Made by a program: the position numbers and the translations under genes
Part shown: piece by piece, positions 47,683-56,779 of the stretch
Position numbering within the stretch: the stretch's first letter is position 1
Layout of the letters: each line of letters begins with the position of its first letter
Assembly (NCBI RefSeq): GCF_000520975.1
Contig: NZ_JACB01000005.1
Span: 1 to 64,000, forward strand
DNA length: 64,000 bases
Direction of reading: 5' to 3'
Source: Aquimarina megaterium XH134
Lineage (GTDB): Bacteria; Bacteroidota; Bacteroidia; Flavobacteriales; Flavobacteriaceae
The notes under the pieces: model-generated
What the model was told of the DNA's origin: nothing
What the model saw: the letters and a program-made list of their open reading frames with translations, nothing else
Database searches by the model: none

Positions 47683-50223
47683 TTGGATACCCCATTGAAA
47701 AAGGATAATGTCGTAGGTTTTTTATTAGGAAAATATTGTTATTTGGTCCCAAAAATACTCTGTTTTGCTTTTTTATTTTGCTTCTCAACTATTGCATTTG
47801 GCCAGGATTTAGGTCAAATAGGAAAAGCAAAATTATTTAAATTAACCGGAGGCGTGGCAGCAAATTCAATCTTTTATGATGGACAATCTAGTAGGGAACC
47901 ATTTACATACTTCCTTACAGGTAATGTTAATTTAAATATTAGCGGAGTATACAATATTCCTTTCTCATTTTCATATTCTAATCAAAAATTTCAAAGCAGT
48001 AACCCTTTTTCCTTTAACAGATTAAGTATACACCCATCATACAAATGGGTGACCACACATATTGGGGATGTAAGTATGACATTTTCACCATATACTTTAA
48101 GTGGACATCAATTTACAGGTTTGGGAGTAGATCTTACTCCAGAAGGGCCTTTTAAGATTAGTGCAATGTATGGACGATTGCTTAAAGAATCAGAATATAA
48201 TCTTAATGATCCACAATCCCAGCCTGCGTATAAAAGAATGGGATATGGAGTAAAAGCGTCTTATGATTTTGAAAAATTTTCTATTGGAGCAATCTTTTTC
48301 AAAGCTTCTGATGATAAAAATTCTATTGAGAATCCTGTGCCGGTAGAATACGAGTTGCAACCCAAAGATAACGTAGTTGTAAGTTTAGAAGGAAAAGTAA
48401 AGCTTTTTGGTAAAGGAGAGATTCGTGCAGAAGTAGCTTCATCTGCAATAACTGAAGATATAAATGCAAAAGGGGAAGAAGGAACCCCATTTGTGTTATC
48501 TGCATTAATAGATAATAACATTACTACCCAGCATTATAAAGCTTATAACGCCAATTTCTCTTACCCGGTAGGACATGGTACAGTAGGTATAGGATATGAA
48601 TATATAGACCCTGAATATAAAACATTGGGAGCTTATTTTTTTAATAATGATCTCGAAAATATTACACTTAATGCTACCCAGAATTTATTCGGAAATAAGG
48701 TTAATATCGCTTTTAATGCAGGCCTTCAAAGAGATGATCTTGATAATACGAAGAATACACAATTGCAGAGAGTAGTTAGTGCTGTTACTATTGGGTACAC
48801 TGCTTCAGAAAAACTAAGTATAACAGGAGGATATTCTAATTTTCAATCCTATACTAATATTAAAAATCAGTTTGATTATATCAACGAAGTCTCCCAAACC
48901 GATAACCTGGATACATTAGATTTTCAGCAAATTTCACAAAATGCAAATCTTAATGTGAATTATCTTTTAAAGGATACCGAAGACCAAAAACGAAATATTA
49001 ATGTTGGACTATCTTTTCAAAATGCTACAAACAAGCAGGGTGGTCATACTGTAGAAAATGGAGATTCTAATTTCTATAACGGAAATGCATCGTATACCCT
49101 GGGATACCCTAATACTGATTTAAATATTTCAGCTGCTGTTAATGTTAGTTATAATACTATAGGTGTGGATAACAGCCTTACTTATGGCCCTACATTATCA
49201 GCAACCAAAAAATACTTTGACAAAAAACTAAGAACGACAGCTTCGGCAAGTTATAATCAGAGTAATAGTAACGGAGAAAAACAAGGAGAAGTTATCAATA
49301 TAAGAATAGGAGGAAATTATACCTACATAAAGAGACATAATTTTAACCTTAACATCTTAACTCAGTTTAGAAATGCCGCAACATCGGGCAGAGATTTTAC
49401 AGTAACCTTTGGTTACAATTATACTTTTGGCAAGTTTAACCCTCAAATAAAATTACCTAAAAGAAAAAGAAAACAAAAAGCCAGTAAGTTAAAAAGGCGC
49501 AGAAAATCCAGAGGACAGGAGATACTTGATTTTAGATATAGAGACTCTTTATATCATGGTACTATGGATGAGATAGACGTCCTTTTAGAGAATGTTCAAA
49601 ATCATCCTCATTTTAACCATATCCCCGAATATAAGAAAGAAGAACTTACGATGTTACGATTGGTAGTGGCCGATGTAAGAAAAGCAAAAGAGTATAAGCC
49701 AGAAGCAATTAATTTCCTAAAAGAATTATACAAATACGAAGATTTTCTCGCAGGGTATAATCAATTGGTTTTTGAAATCCTTACAGAATTAAGAAAGGAC
49801 ATGCTACGTCTTGATTATGCATTTGAAAAAGCTTTTGTAAGGGCAAAAATCGCAGTGGATAACCATAGCATGCACAAGAGAACAGAAGAACAACGCCAGA
49901 AATCTTCACCAGAATTAAAAAGTAGATACAAAGAATTTCAACAAAATTCTGAAACCGCTCTGGCCCGATTGATAGGACATCGATGGACATTGCCTATCAT
50001 AAAAAGTTACAATACTATAGAAAAAGTAGAGTACCCTGATGCGTTCCTCAAAGAAGTAATGGAGCAGGAAAAAGATAATATATTCCGTATGGTAGATAAA
50101 GAGGAAGATGATCAGAAAATAAAATTATATATGATCACCCAGATCATTGATTTTTACCTGAAAAAGTCTCTGAATTATACCGACCCGGATAAGTTTGATT
50201 TAAAATATATAGAAAAGAACTAA
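47683..50223 (+). CDS. Outer-membrane beta-barrel protein with helical C-terminal domain
   Basis: 846 residues if started at TTG 47683; a second TTG at 47695 is equally possible and no ATG fits. The signal sequence ends near IAFGQ. Residues about 40-590 alternate amphipathic strands (SFSYSNQKFQSS, GVGIDLTPEG-like turns, VTFGYNYTFGKF) typical of large outer-membrane barrels of 20 or more strands. A strikingly basic linker at about 592-610 (KRKRKQKASKLKRRRKSRG) leads to a soluble helical domain of about 230 residues. No TonB plug is visible. Family not recognised. It is 3 nt upstream of the TANFOR gene, so it may be the outer-membrane anchor or export channel for that protein (inference). Confidence 0.75.
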   Translation: MDTPLKKDNVVGFLLGKYCYLVPKILCFAFLFCFSTIAFGQDLGQIGKAKLFKLTGGVAANSIFYDGQSSREPFTYFLTGNVNLNISGVYNIPFSFSYSNQKFQSSNPFSFNRLSIHPSYKWVTTHIGDVSMTFSPYTLSGHQFTGLGVDLTPEGPFKISAMYGRLLKESEYNLNDPQSQPAYKRMGYGVKASYDFEKFSIGAIFFKASDDKNSIENPVPVEYELQPKDNVVVSLEGKVKLFGKGEIRAEVASSAITEDINAKGEEGTPFVLSALIDNNITTQHYKAYNANFSYPVGHGTVGIGYEYIDPEYKTLGAYFFNNDLENITLNATQNLFGNKVNIAFNAGLQRDDLDNTKNTQLQRVVSAVTIGYTASEKLSITGGYSNFQSYTNIKNQFDYINEVSQTDNLDTLDFQQISQNANLNVNYLLKDTEDQKRNINVGLSFQNATNKQGGHTVENGDSNFYNGNASYTLGYPNTDLNISAAVNVSYNTIGVDNSLTYGPTLSATKKYFDKKLRTTASASYNQSNSNGEKQGEVINIRIGGNYTYIKRHNFNLNILTQFRNAATSGRDFTVTFGYNYTFGKFNPQIKLPKRKRKQKASKLKRRRKSRGQEILDFRYRDSLYHGTMDEIDVLLENVQNHPHFNHIPEYKKEELTMLRLVVADVRKAKEYKPEAINFLKELYKYEDFLAGYNQLVFEILTELRKDMLRLDYAFEKAFVRAKIAVDNHSMHKRTEEQRQKSSPELKSRYKEFQQNSETALARLIGHRWTLPIIKSYNTIEKVEYPDAFLKEVMEQEKDNIFRMVDKEEDDQKIKLYMITQIIDFYLKKSLNYTDPDKFDLKYIEKN

Positions 50224-50226
50224 CCT

Positions 50227-53200
50227 ATGAGAAAACTGATACTTACCCTGTTTATTATATTGTATGGTTTTGGTCAAATGATGGCACAACGATTTCCTAT
50301 CACTGTTGTTCCACAAATTAATCCGCCAGCTCCCGTAAATTTTTATAATTACGCAGATCAGGCTACGATCAATAGTCCGTTGCGAGTGCAATTGCTACTT
50401 AGCGATATTACCATTTCTAATGAGCAAATTCGATTAAAAGTATATTTTGAAGGTAATGGTATTGCTTTCGAAAGCAGGGATGTTGTTATAGGTGCTTCCT
50501 CATTATTTATTGATGGTGGAGTTCCTTTAGTGCTAACCAATACGACATTAGCGCCCTATTTCGAATTTCAAAATATACAAGGTATAAATTCGAATATCTA
50601 TGGTAGCACTATTCCCGAAGGTAGCTATCAATTTTGTTTTGAAGTTTTTGATTTTTCTACAGGTAACCGTTTATCATCAAAGACGTGTGCAAGTGCTTTT
50701 TTATATAATAATGAACCTCCGTTATTAAACCTTCCTTTTAAAGGAGCTAATATAGAGCCAACCGAAACAGAGAATATTGTTTTTCAATGGACTCCAAGAC
50801 ATATTAATGTTAGTAATGTAGAGTATGAACTTAGTATCGTAGAGATTTGGGATGACCAGGTAGATCCACAAACTGCATTTTTATCTCAGGTTCCTGTTTT
50901 TGAAACTACTACCAAATCTACCTCATTTGTATATGGCCCCGCACAACCGCAATTGTTACCAGAAAAGCGATATGCATGGCGTGTAAAAGCAAAAGCGTTA
51001 CAAGGTATTGAAGAGGTTGGTCTCTTTAAAAATGAAGGAAATAGCGAGATTTTTTGGTTTTCTAAAACGTCACCATGTAGTATGCTAGATAATGTAACTG
51101 CAGCGCCCAAAGGGATTTCAAAAATCAATGTTTTTTGGGGGGAAGACCCTTCAGAATATAGCGAATATACTATTGCGTATAGAGAAGCCAACAGACCTAA
51201 TGCCTACTGGTTTACCAAACGTACCAATAGTGGTTGGACAACCATATGGGACCTTAAGCCAGGGACCACATATGAATATAAAGTAAAAGCAAAATGTAAA
51301 TATCAGTACGGAAAATATTCTGATATACAAGAGGTTACTACCGATACAACACAGGATGAAACTGCAAATTATGATTGCGGGATTACACCAGACCCTATTG
51401 CTATTGCTAATCAAGAAGGACATCCAGGTCTAAAGATTGGAGACAGAATTACTGCTGGAGATTTTATCGTTCGAATAGTAGAAATTGATAATCAGGCTGA
51501 TGGTCGTATTACCGGAAGAGGTTATGTAGGGATACCATATTTGAGGTCAACCCACTATGGAGTAAAATTTAATAATATTCTGATCAATACCGAAAATCAA
51601 TTGGCAGAAGGGGAGATCGTAACCTTATATGATCCGGTGTATGGAGAAAGTGAAACCATGACTGTAGATATCAATACAGATGTAGTAGAAATTATTACCG
51701 GTGATGAAGGAGAAACCAGCCAGGTAGAGGTTGGATTTATTATAGAGAGTATCACTGTCGATGAGAATGGAGCAGTAATTATTACAGGAACCAATGGTGA
51801 GGAAGCTCTGGTACCCGGAGGGAGAGATTTACAGATTTCAGGTAGCGATGGTAAGGTCTGGAAAGTAGAGGAAAACGGTACAGTAAGAGCACTAGATGGC
51901 GTGATGGCAGAAGATGGGCCAGCTACAGATGATAATACAGAAGGAGTAGAAGACAATAAGGTTATACAGATTTCAGAAACGGGAGTCTTGATTACATTTA
52001 TAGAATCGGGATACTATAATTTTGATGCACTACCAGACAGCGCCAAGGACAAATTAGGTACAGAAGAATTCTATCCTTCTATTCCTGTAGTGGGAGGAGG
52101 AACTTACACTCCGGCCTTTAAAGCAATATCTAATATAAGCGGAAATGATTTTGTTAAAGCCGTAGCAGATTTTAGTGACGATTCGATTGCTAACGAAGAT
52201 ATTGTATTTAAAACAAAAAGCGGAGTAGAAGTTCCAGCTAGCTGGGATAAAAATGTAGCGACATTAACTCTTAAAAAATCTTATGATTATGCAATAACCA
52301 AAATATTGGCAACGGTAAAAAAAGGAAAAGGTGAAAAAAGTACGATTGCAGGAGTTCTTAATGTAGTGCATTTGGGTAGCAAAGCATTTACCAATGTTAA
52401 TATCGTACTGATCCCAGTAAATAAAGCTAAGGTAAACCGTGTCGAAGGAGAAATTAAAAAGATCTATAGTAAAGTTGGTGTTAATTTTAATATTACCGTT
52501 GGGCAACGATTTCAGGTGCCAGAAAGTATTTGGGATAAAGAAGAACCGTATGGTGTACTTAATGCCGGAGATAGTGGGGTATTATCTCACTACAGCGCAG
52601 AGGAAGCAGCGATCAATGCTTATTTTAAAACGACTAGTGAGTACAAGCAAGACGCATACTATGTTTTTGTCACAGACCTTAAAGGAGTAAACTCTAATGA
52701 AAACAGAGAGATAGAAGGATTTATGCCACTCAAAAGTCAGTTTGGGTATATATTTCAAAGTTCTACAGATGATGCCAGAACTATAGCTCACGAACTGGGG
52801 CATGGGGTATTTGGGCTCGAACACCCGTTCGAAGAATATGGTACTACAGAAGCAACTACCCATTTTATGATGGATTATAAAGGAGGTACAGCCTTTAACC
52901 ATATGGACTGGAAAAACATCTTTGCTCCAGGATTTAAATTGTATTGGTTTCAAGGAGATGAAGAGGGGGAGAGTAGTAATAATATCGCCAAAAGAAAAAA
53001 AGAAAGAACAGAAGCCATGCTAAAACATATCCAGAACAGATATCATGGAGTTAATGATGTTTTAACCTGGAAACCCTTTTTAAAAAATAGAGCTTCTATT
53101 AATATCGTAAACCTTAGCGGTGAGCGTAATTTTAATTTTTCAGGAAATGTATTAAATTTTAACCTTGTAAATTACCCAATTTCGCATAAAACTGATATTA

Positions 53201-55905
53201 AAATTAGTGTCTCTCCTGGAAAAGAAAAACTCGAAATTAAAAAACATGATACGGGAGGATTATATTATCAATTAACTTTAAGAACAAATTTAGAAGGACA
53301 AAATTTTATATTTCAATTTGATCATCATGATCAATTAGAATCATTTTGTAATGATTTTAAAATAGGTCGTAAGGAAAGCTTTAAATCACCTAATCTTTCA
53401 AAGTATTCTAAGCATATTATAGCTTATCTGGAGAAGTATTTTTTCCCTGAAAGAGGTATCACTAGAAATACTGATTGTGATAATATTGACACCTATTTTT
53501 CTGAAATACCAGCAGGTTATTTAGTAGAGGCTAATAAATTGGATTTTGATCGTGAGAGACTATGGCAAACTTTAAAAATACTGCTAAGTTGTTCGGTTAA
53601 TGATAAAGGAGTTTCTGAAGAAGATGCAGTGATAACTATTATAAAAGCTATAGCGAAAGATAAAGAAAGTATGTTTCTTTCGGATTTAAAATCTAGGAAG
53701 ATCAATGATAATAATGCTTTTAGAGAGCTTTATAGCAAGATAGATGATTGGGGTGGTAAGGATAATTTTACAAGATTTATAAATGTTATTTATAAAGCTT
53801 GGAAAAACTCTAAATACAATTCAGACATAGTATATGACATACCGTATGAAAGTAGTAAATCTGGAGTTTTTTATTTAAGTGATTATGAAGTTGAGTTCAA
53901 AAATGAGAATACTGATGTCGAATTTATAGAAAAAGTTCAGACTTACAGATATGATGATTATGGAAATGTACGGAAAGGAAAAAAAGAGCCTGTTGTTAGA
54001 GGAATATATGATATTTATGACCCTATACGATTAACAAAATATGATAAGATTGTCAGTTCGGGTATTAATGTTAAATCGACAAAAGTACCAATGTTCATTC
54101 TTAAAGCTATTGACGAAAAGTATAGTACTAATAACATAGAACAAGGAGTACAACTTGCTTTTGAAGTTGCGCTTACAGCTACAGGGGTAGGTAACCTTAC
54201 CAAGTTAAGGCATATAAAAACATTGGGTAAGTTAGAGCAATTTTTTGAAGGACTGAAATATGCAGAGACAATGGTAAGTGTAACCAATATGGTGCTTAAA
54301 TACTCTGATTACTGTGCTCCTAGTCAGACTTCAGCAGTACCACCGACTACAAACACAGGAATGAATTTTTGCCAAAAATTTGCTCTTGTGGGAGATATTT
54401 TGGGGTCGATAAACGGGATTGCTGATTTTGCCAAAAGAATGGATGAATTGGATGATTTATCCAAACAACTTCGTAATGACGTAGATAATAATCCAGGTCT
54501 TCTACCAGATAATATAAGTAAAACTGATTTTAATCGTGTGATGAAAAGGTTGCATGAAAAGATAACGAATGAAAGGCTAAGTATACTTTGGAAATTGAAG
54601 GAACAAAGTGCTTTAAAAACTGCCCTTAAGGATTTTCAAAATTATCAGTTTTTATTGTCTAGTACAGAGACCTTATTAAAGTATTCTAAAACCTGTGATG
54701 CAGATGAAACGTGTAAGGAAATAAGAACTTATTTAGGACATATTCAAACAGCTATAAAAGTACAAGGTTTAGGAGGTACTATTATAAATAAGGCAAAAGC
54801 ATTATCAAAGAGACTAAAAGAGGATCCTAATACCCTAAACAAATTACCAGAAGGCGGAAAAAAAGTGACAAACGATCTGGATGTTGTTGGAACTGGTGTG
54901 ACCCCTTCGTTAAGAACAGTTTTACTAGATGCTAAGTATACAAATACAAAAGTAAAACAAATGTATGATGAGGCATCGCCTACAAGAAAGTCAGAACTCG
55001 AACAATCATGGAAAGTTCTTGAATCTTTTGAAAATATTCGATTGGGTAACGATGGTAAAAATTTAGAAATTCTAGCTAAAACCCATAGTCGATTTACGTA
55101 TGGTGATCAAAACTCTTTTCAAGGATTTGATCAACTTATAAATAATGGTTCATCAGTAAGTAAGAATAACCTGTTTCGTGGACTAGAACAGGCGAACGAA
55201 CTTTTTAATCTTGATTGGAATTTACCGGTTAAGTTTTCGGGAATCAAAAAAGGAGATGTTATTATTACAACTGTAATAGATGGAAAAAACCAAGAAATAG
55301 CACGTATCAATAAAGAAGGAAACCTAATTAAGAAAAAATTTCTGGATGAAGCAGATGGAGCAGAATTTGCTGGTAAATATAAAGAAGATGTCATCTTAAG
55401 AAAAGGAAAAGAAGTTGGGTTTAAATTGATTAACAAAGGAAATGTTTTTAAAATTGGAGATGAAATTGAAGGTGTTGCTATACAGAGAGTTAGGCGAGGA
55501 AAGAACAATAAGATTATTGTTATAGGAAGAAAAATGGAAGGTCATGTTTTAAAGGTGGCCGAGAAATTAAAATCAGAAGGAAAAAATGTAGAAGTATTAA
55601 ATGACTTATATTTGAAACCTCTATATGATGATGGTTTTGAGTTTATAATTAATGGCAAAAAGTGGACGGTGGACTCAGCTTGGGAAGATATGGTTAAAAA
55701 CCCAAAATGGGATCAATTTAAGAATGAAAATGGCCATATTAAACCTGAGCATATAGTCAAAACTCCAATGTATGAAATTAATAAAATGTGGATCGAAAAG
55801 GTAGAACTAGATGATGTAACCGTAATAGATATTGGGTATCCAAAAGGAGAAGATACTTCAAGTTCTTTTTATGAAATGGAGGTTAATACTATAAACTGGG
55901 ATTAA
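50227..55905 (+). CDS. Giant TANFOR/Fn3/zincin protein with toxin-like C-terminus
   Basis: 1,892 residues. Signal peptide to about 21 (GFGQMMAQ). About 22-290 is a TANFOR-type region (FPITVVPQINPPAPVNFYNY, LRVQLLLSDI), then an Fn3 domain about 300-375, a beta-rich part, and a zincin-like domain about 740-900 with HELGHGVFGLEH (H855, E856, H859, H866) and a THFMMDY Met-turn-like motif. About 1300-1450 is helical with hydrophobic stretches. The last 200-300 residues are AT-rich in codons and end SSFYEMEVNTINW, a pattern I associate from memory with polymorphic toxin C-termini. No T9SS sorting domain. Layout fits a surface toxin released by an internal protease; the next gene abuts directly. Toxic activity is inferred, not shown. 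Confidence 0.7.
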   Translation: MRKLILTLFIILYGFGQMMAQRFPITVVPQINPPAPVNFYNYADQATINSPLRVQLLLSDITISNEQIRLKVYFEGNGIAFESRDVVIGASSLFIDGGVPLVLTNTTLAPYFEFQNIQGINSNIYGSTIPEGSYQFCFEVFDFSTGNRLSSKTCASAFLYNNEPPLLNLPFKGANIEPTETENIVFQWTPRHINVSNVEYELSIVEIWDDQVDPQTAFLSQVPVFETTTKSTSFVYGPAQPQLLPEKRYAWRVKAKALQGIEEVGLFKNEGNSEIFWFSKTSPCSMLDNVTAAPKGISKINVFWGEDPSEYSEYTIAYREANRPNAYWFTKRTNSGWTTIWDLKPGTTYEYKVKAKCKYQYGKYSDIQEVTTDTTQDETANYDCGITPDPIAIANQEGHPGLKIGDRITAGDFIVRIVEIDNQADGRITGRGYVGIPYLRSTHYGVKFNNILINTENQLAEGEIVTLYDPVYGESETMTVDINTDVVEIITGDEGETSQVEVGFIIESITVDENGAVIITGTNGEEALVPGGRDLQISGSDGKVWKVEENGTVRALDGVMAEDGPATDDNTEGVEDNKVIQISETGVLITFIESGYYNFDALPDSAKDKLGTEEFYPSIPVVGGGTYTPAFKAISNISGNDFVKAVADFSDDSIANEDIVFKTKSGVEVPASWDKNVATLTLKKSYDYAITKILATVKKGKGEKSTIAGVLNVVHLGSKAFTNVNIVLIPVNKAKVNRVEGEIKKIYSKVGVNFNITVGQRFQVPESIWDKEEPYGVLNAGDSGVLSHYSAEEAAINAYFKTTSEYKQDAYYVFVTDLKGVNSNENREIEGFMPLKSQFGYIFQSSTDDARTIAHELGHGVFGLEHPFEEYGTTEATTHFMMDYKGGTAFNHMDWKNIFAPGFKLYWFQGDEEGESSNNIAKRKKERTEAMLKHIQNRYHGVNDVLTWKPFLKNRASINIVNLSGERNFNFSGNVLNFNLVNYPISHKTDIKISVSPGKEKLEIKKHDTGGLYYQLTLRTNLEGQNFIFQFDHHDQLESFCNDFKIGRKESFKSPNLSKYSKHIIAYLEKYFFPERGITRNTDCDNIDTYFSEIPAGYLVEANKLDFDRERLWQTLKILLSCSVNDKGVSEEDAVITIIKAIAKDKESMFLSDLKSRKINDNNAFRELYSKIDDWGGKDNFTRFINVIYKAWKNSKYNSDIVYDIPYESSKSGVFYLSDYEVEFKNENTDVEFIEKVQTYRYDDYGNVRKGKKEPVVRGIYDIYDPIRLTKYDKIVSSGINVKSTKVPMFILKAIDEKYSTNNIEQGVQLAFEVALTATGVGNLTKLRHIKTLGKLEQFFEGLKYAETMVSVTNMVLKYSDYCAPSQTSAVPPTTNTGMNFCQKFALVGDILGSINGIADFAKRMDELDDLSKQLRNDVDNNPGLLPDNISKTDFNRVMKRLHEKITNERLSILWKLKEQSALKTALKDFQNYQFLLSSTETLLKYSKTCDADETCKEIRTYLGHIQTAIKVQGLGGTIINKAKALSKRLKEDPNTLNKLPEGGKKVTNDLDVVGTGVTPSLRTVLLDAKYTNTKVKQMYDEASPTRKSELEQSWKVLESFENIRLGNDGKNLEILAKTHSRFTYGDQNSFQGFDQLINNGSSVSKNNLFRGLEQANELFNLDWNLPVKFSGIKKGDVIITTVIDGKNQEIARINKEGNLIKKKFLDEADGAEFAGKYKEDVILRKGKEVGFKLINKGNVFKIGDEIEGVAIQRVRRGKNNKIIVIGRKMEGHVLKVAEKLKSEGKNVEVLNDLYLKPLYDDGFEFIINGKKWTVDSAWEDMVKNPKWDQFKNENGHIKPEHIVKTPMYEINKMWIEKVELDDVTVIDIGYPKGEDTSSSFYEMEVNTINWD

Positions 55906-56379
55906 ATGAACAAAGAACGAATTGTACTTTTTAAAAATATTGAAAAACTTTTCATACAATTTTTTCAGTTTTATATTGAAGATTTTTCGGATACTTTTAA
56001 TTCTAAAATTGTAGAAGATTCTAAAGATTTAGGTTGGTTAGAGATAATCGTATTAAATAATACTTTTGATAAACAATTAAAGTTTTTAATCTCTGATGGA
56101 ATAAATGATAATAAAGATAAATTTAATGGATTAAAGTTTTTTATTGAATGTAATTCTTCCGAATGTCAAAGATCATCATTTTCAATTATTGATTATTGCT
56201 CTATGAAGAACATAGAATATTTTAATAAAGACTTCTTTATTAACGAACAAAAATTAAATGAAAATGTAGAAAAATACCTAGCTGAGATAGTAAAAATTCT
56301 TGAGTTCGATGAAATTAAAGAACTATTATTCTCTAAGAAATGGTTAGAAGTTCCTCCAGATTACTCACCATATAAATAA
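55906..56379 (+). CDS. Putative immunity protein for the upstream toxin
   Basis: 157 residues, no signal peptide, soluble, rich in Phe, Asp, Glu, Lys and Asn, no recognised family. Its ATG follows the TANFOR stop codon with no spacer, and a terminator closes the operon after it. Very AT-rich coding, like the 3' end of the preceding gene, which is usual for exchangeable toxin-immunity tips. Position, size and cytoplasmic character suggest an immunity protein; the sequence alone does not prove it. Confidence 0.6.
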   Translation: MNKERIVLFKNIEKLFIQFFQFYIEDFSDTFNSKIVEDSKDLGWLEIIVLNNTFDKQLKFLISDGINDNKDKFNGLKFFIECNSSECQRSSFSIIDYCSMKNIEYFNKDFFINEQKLNENVEKYLAEIVKILEFDEIKELLFSKKWLEVPPDYSPYK

Positions 56380-56475
56380 ATTGATACTATTAAAATAGTA
56401 TAGATTTTGAACGATATACAAATTCTAGTTTGAAGTACCTTTTTGACTTCTCATAAATAATGACTTCACCTCAAC

Positions 56476-56501
56476 AAAAAGCTCTATATAAGAGCTTTTT
56501 T
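56476..56501 (+). terminator. Terminator of the first surface operon
   Basis: AAAAAGCTCT, loop ATATA, AGAGCTTTTTT: a 10-bp stem whose 3' arm runs into six T. It separates the putative immunity gene from the next operon. Confidence 0.88.
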
Positions 56502-56622
56502 GCTTTAATATAGGAATATGCCATTCCTAAGTTCTACCATTTTTTTAAAGCCGAAATGTTTTTTGTGTTGATAATTAGGGTTTTAACTGTGTTTTTTTAC
56601 AAAAAAAGTAAGGCAAAAACGT

Positions 56623-56672
56623 AAAACCCCTGAAAACCGTGATATTTTCTATGAGGCTTATTAATAAACTTG
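56623..56672 (+). promoter_or_regulatory. Shared 20-nt box and promoter of the second surface operon
   Basis: AAAACCCCTGAAAACCGTGA at 56623-56642 is identical to 47440-47459. Again 22 nt separate it from a -7-like element, TAAACTTG at 56665-56672, which has one mismatch to TAnnTTTG. The same box at the same spacing in front of two adjacent operons argues for a common regulator. Confidence 0.65.
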
Positions 56673-56779
56673 CATAATGTTAATCAACTTATAAAATAAC
56701 TATGTTTTTTAACAATGGGTTAGAAATAGAAAAACCTGTAAACATACATTTTTTAAAAGATAATTTTGCCCCAGAGCCT

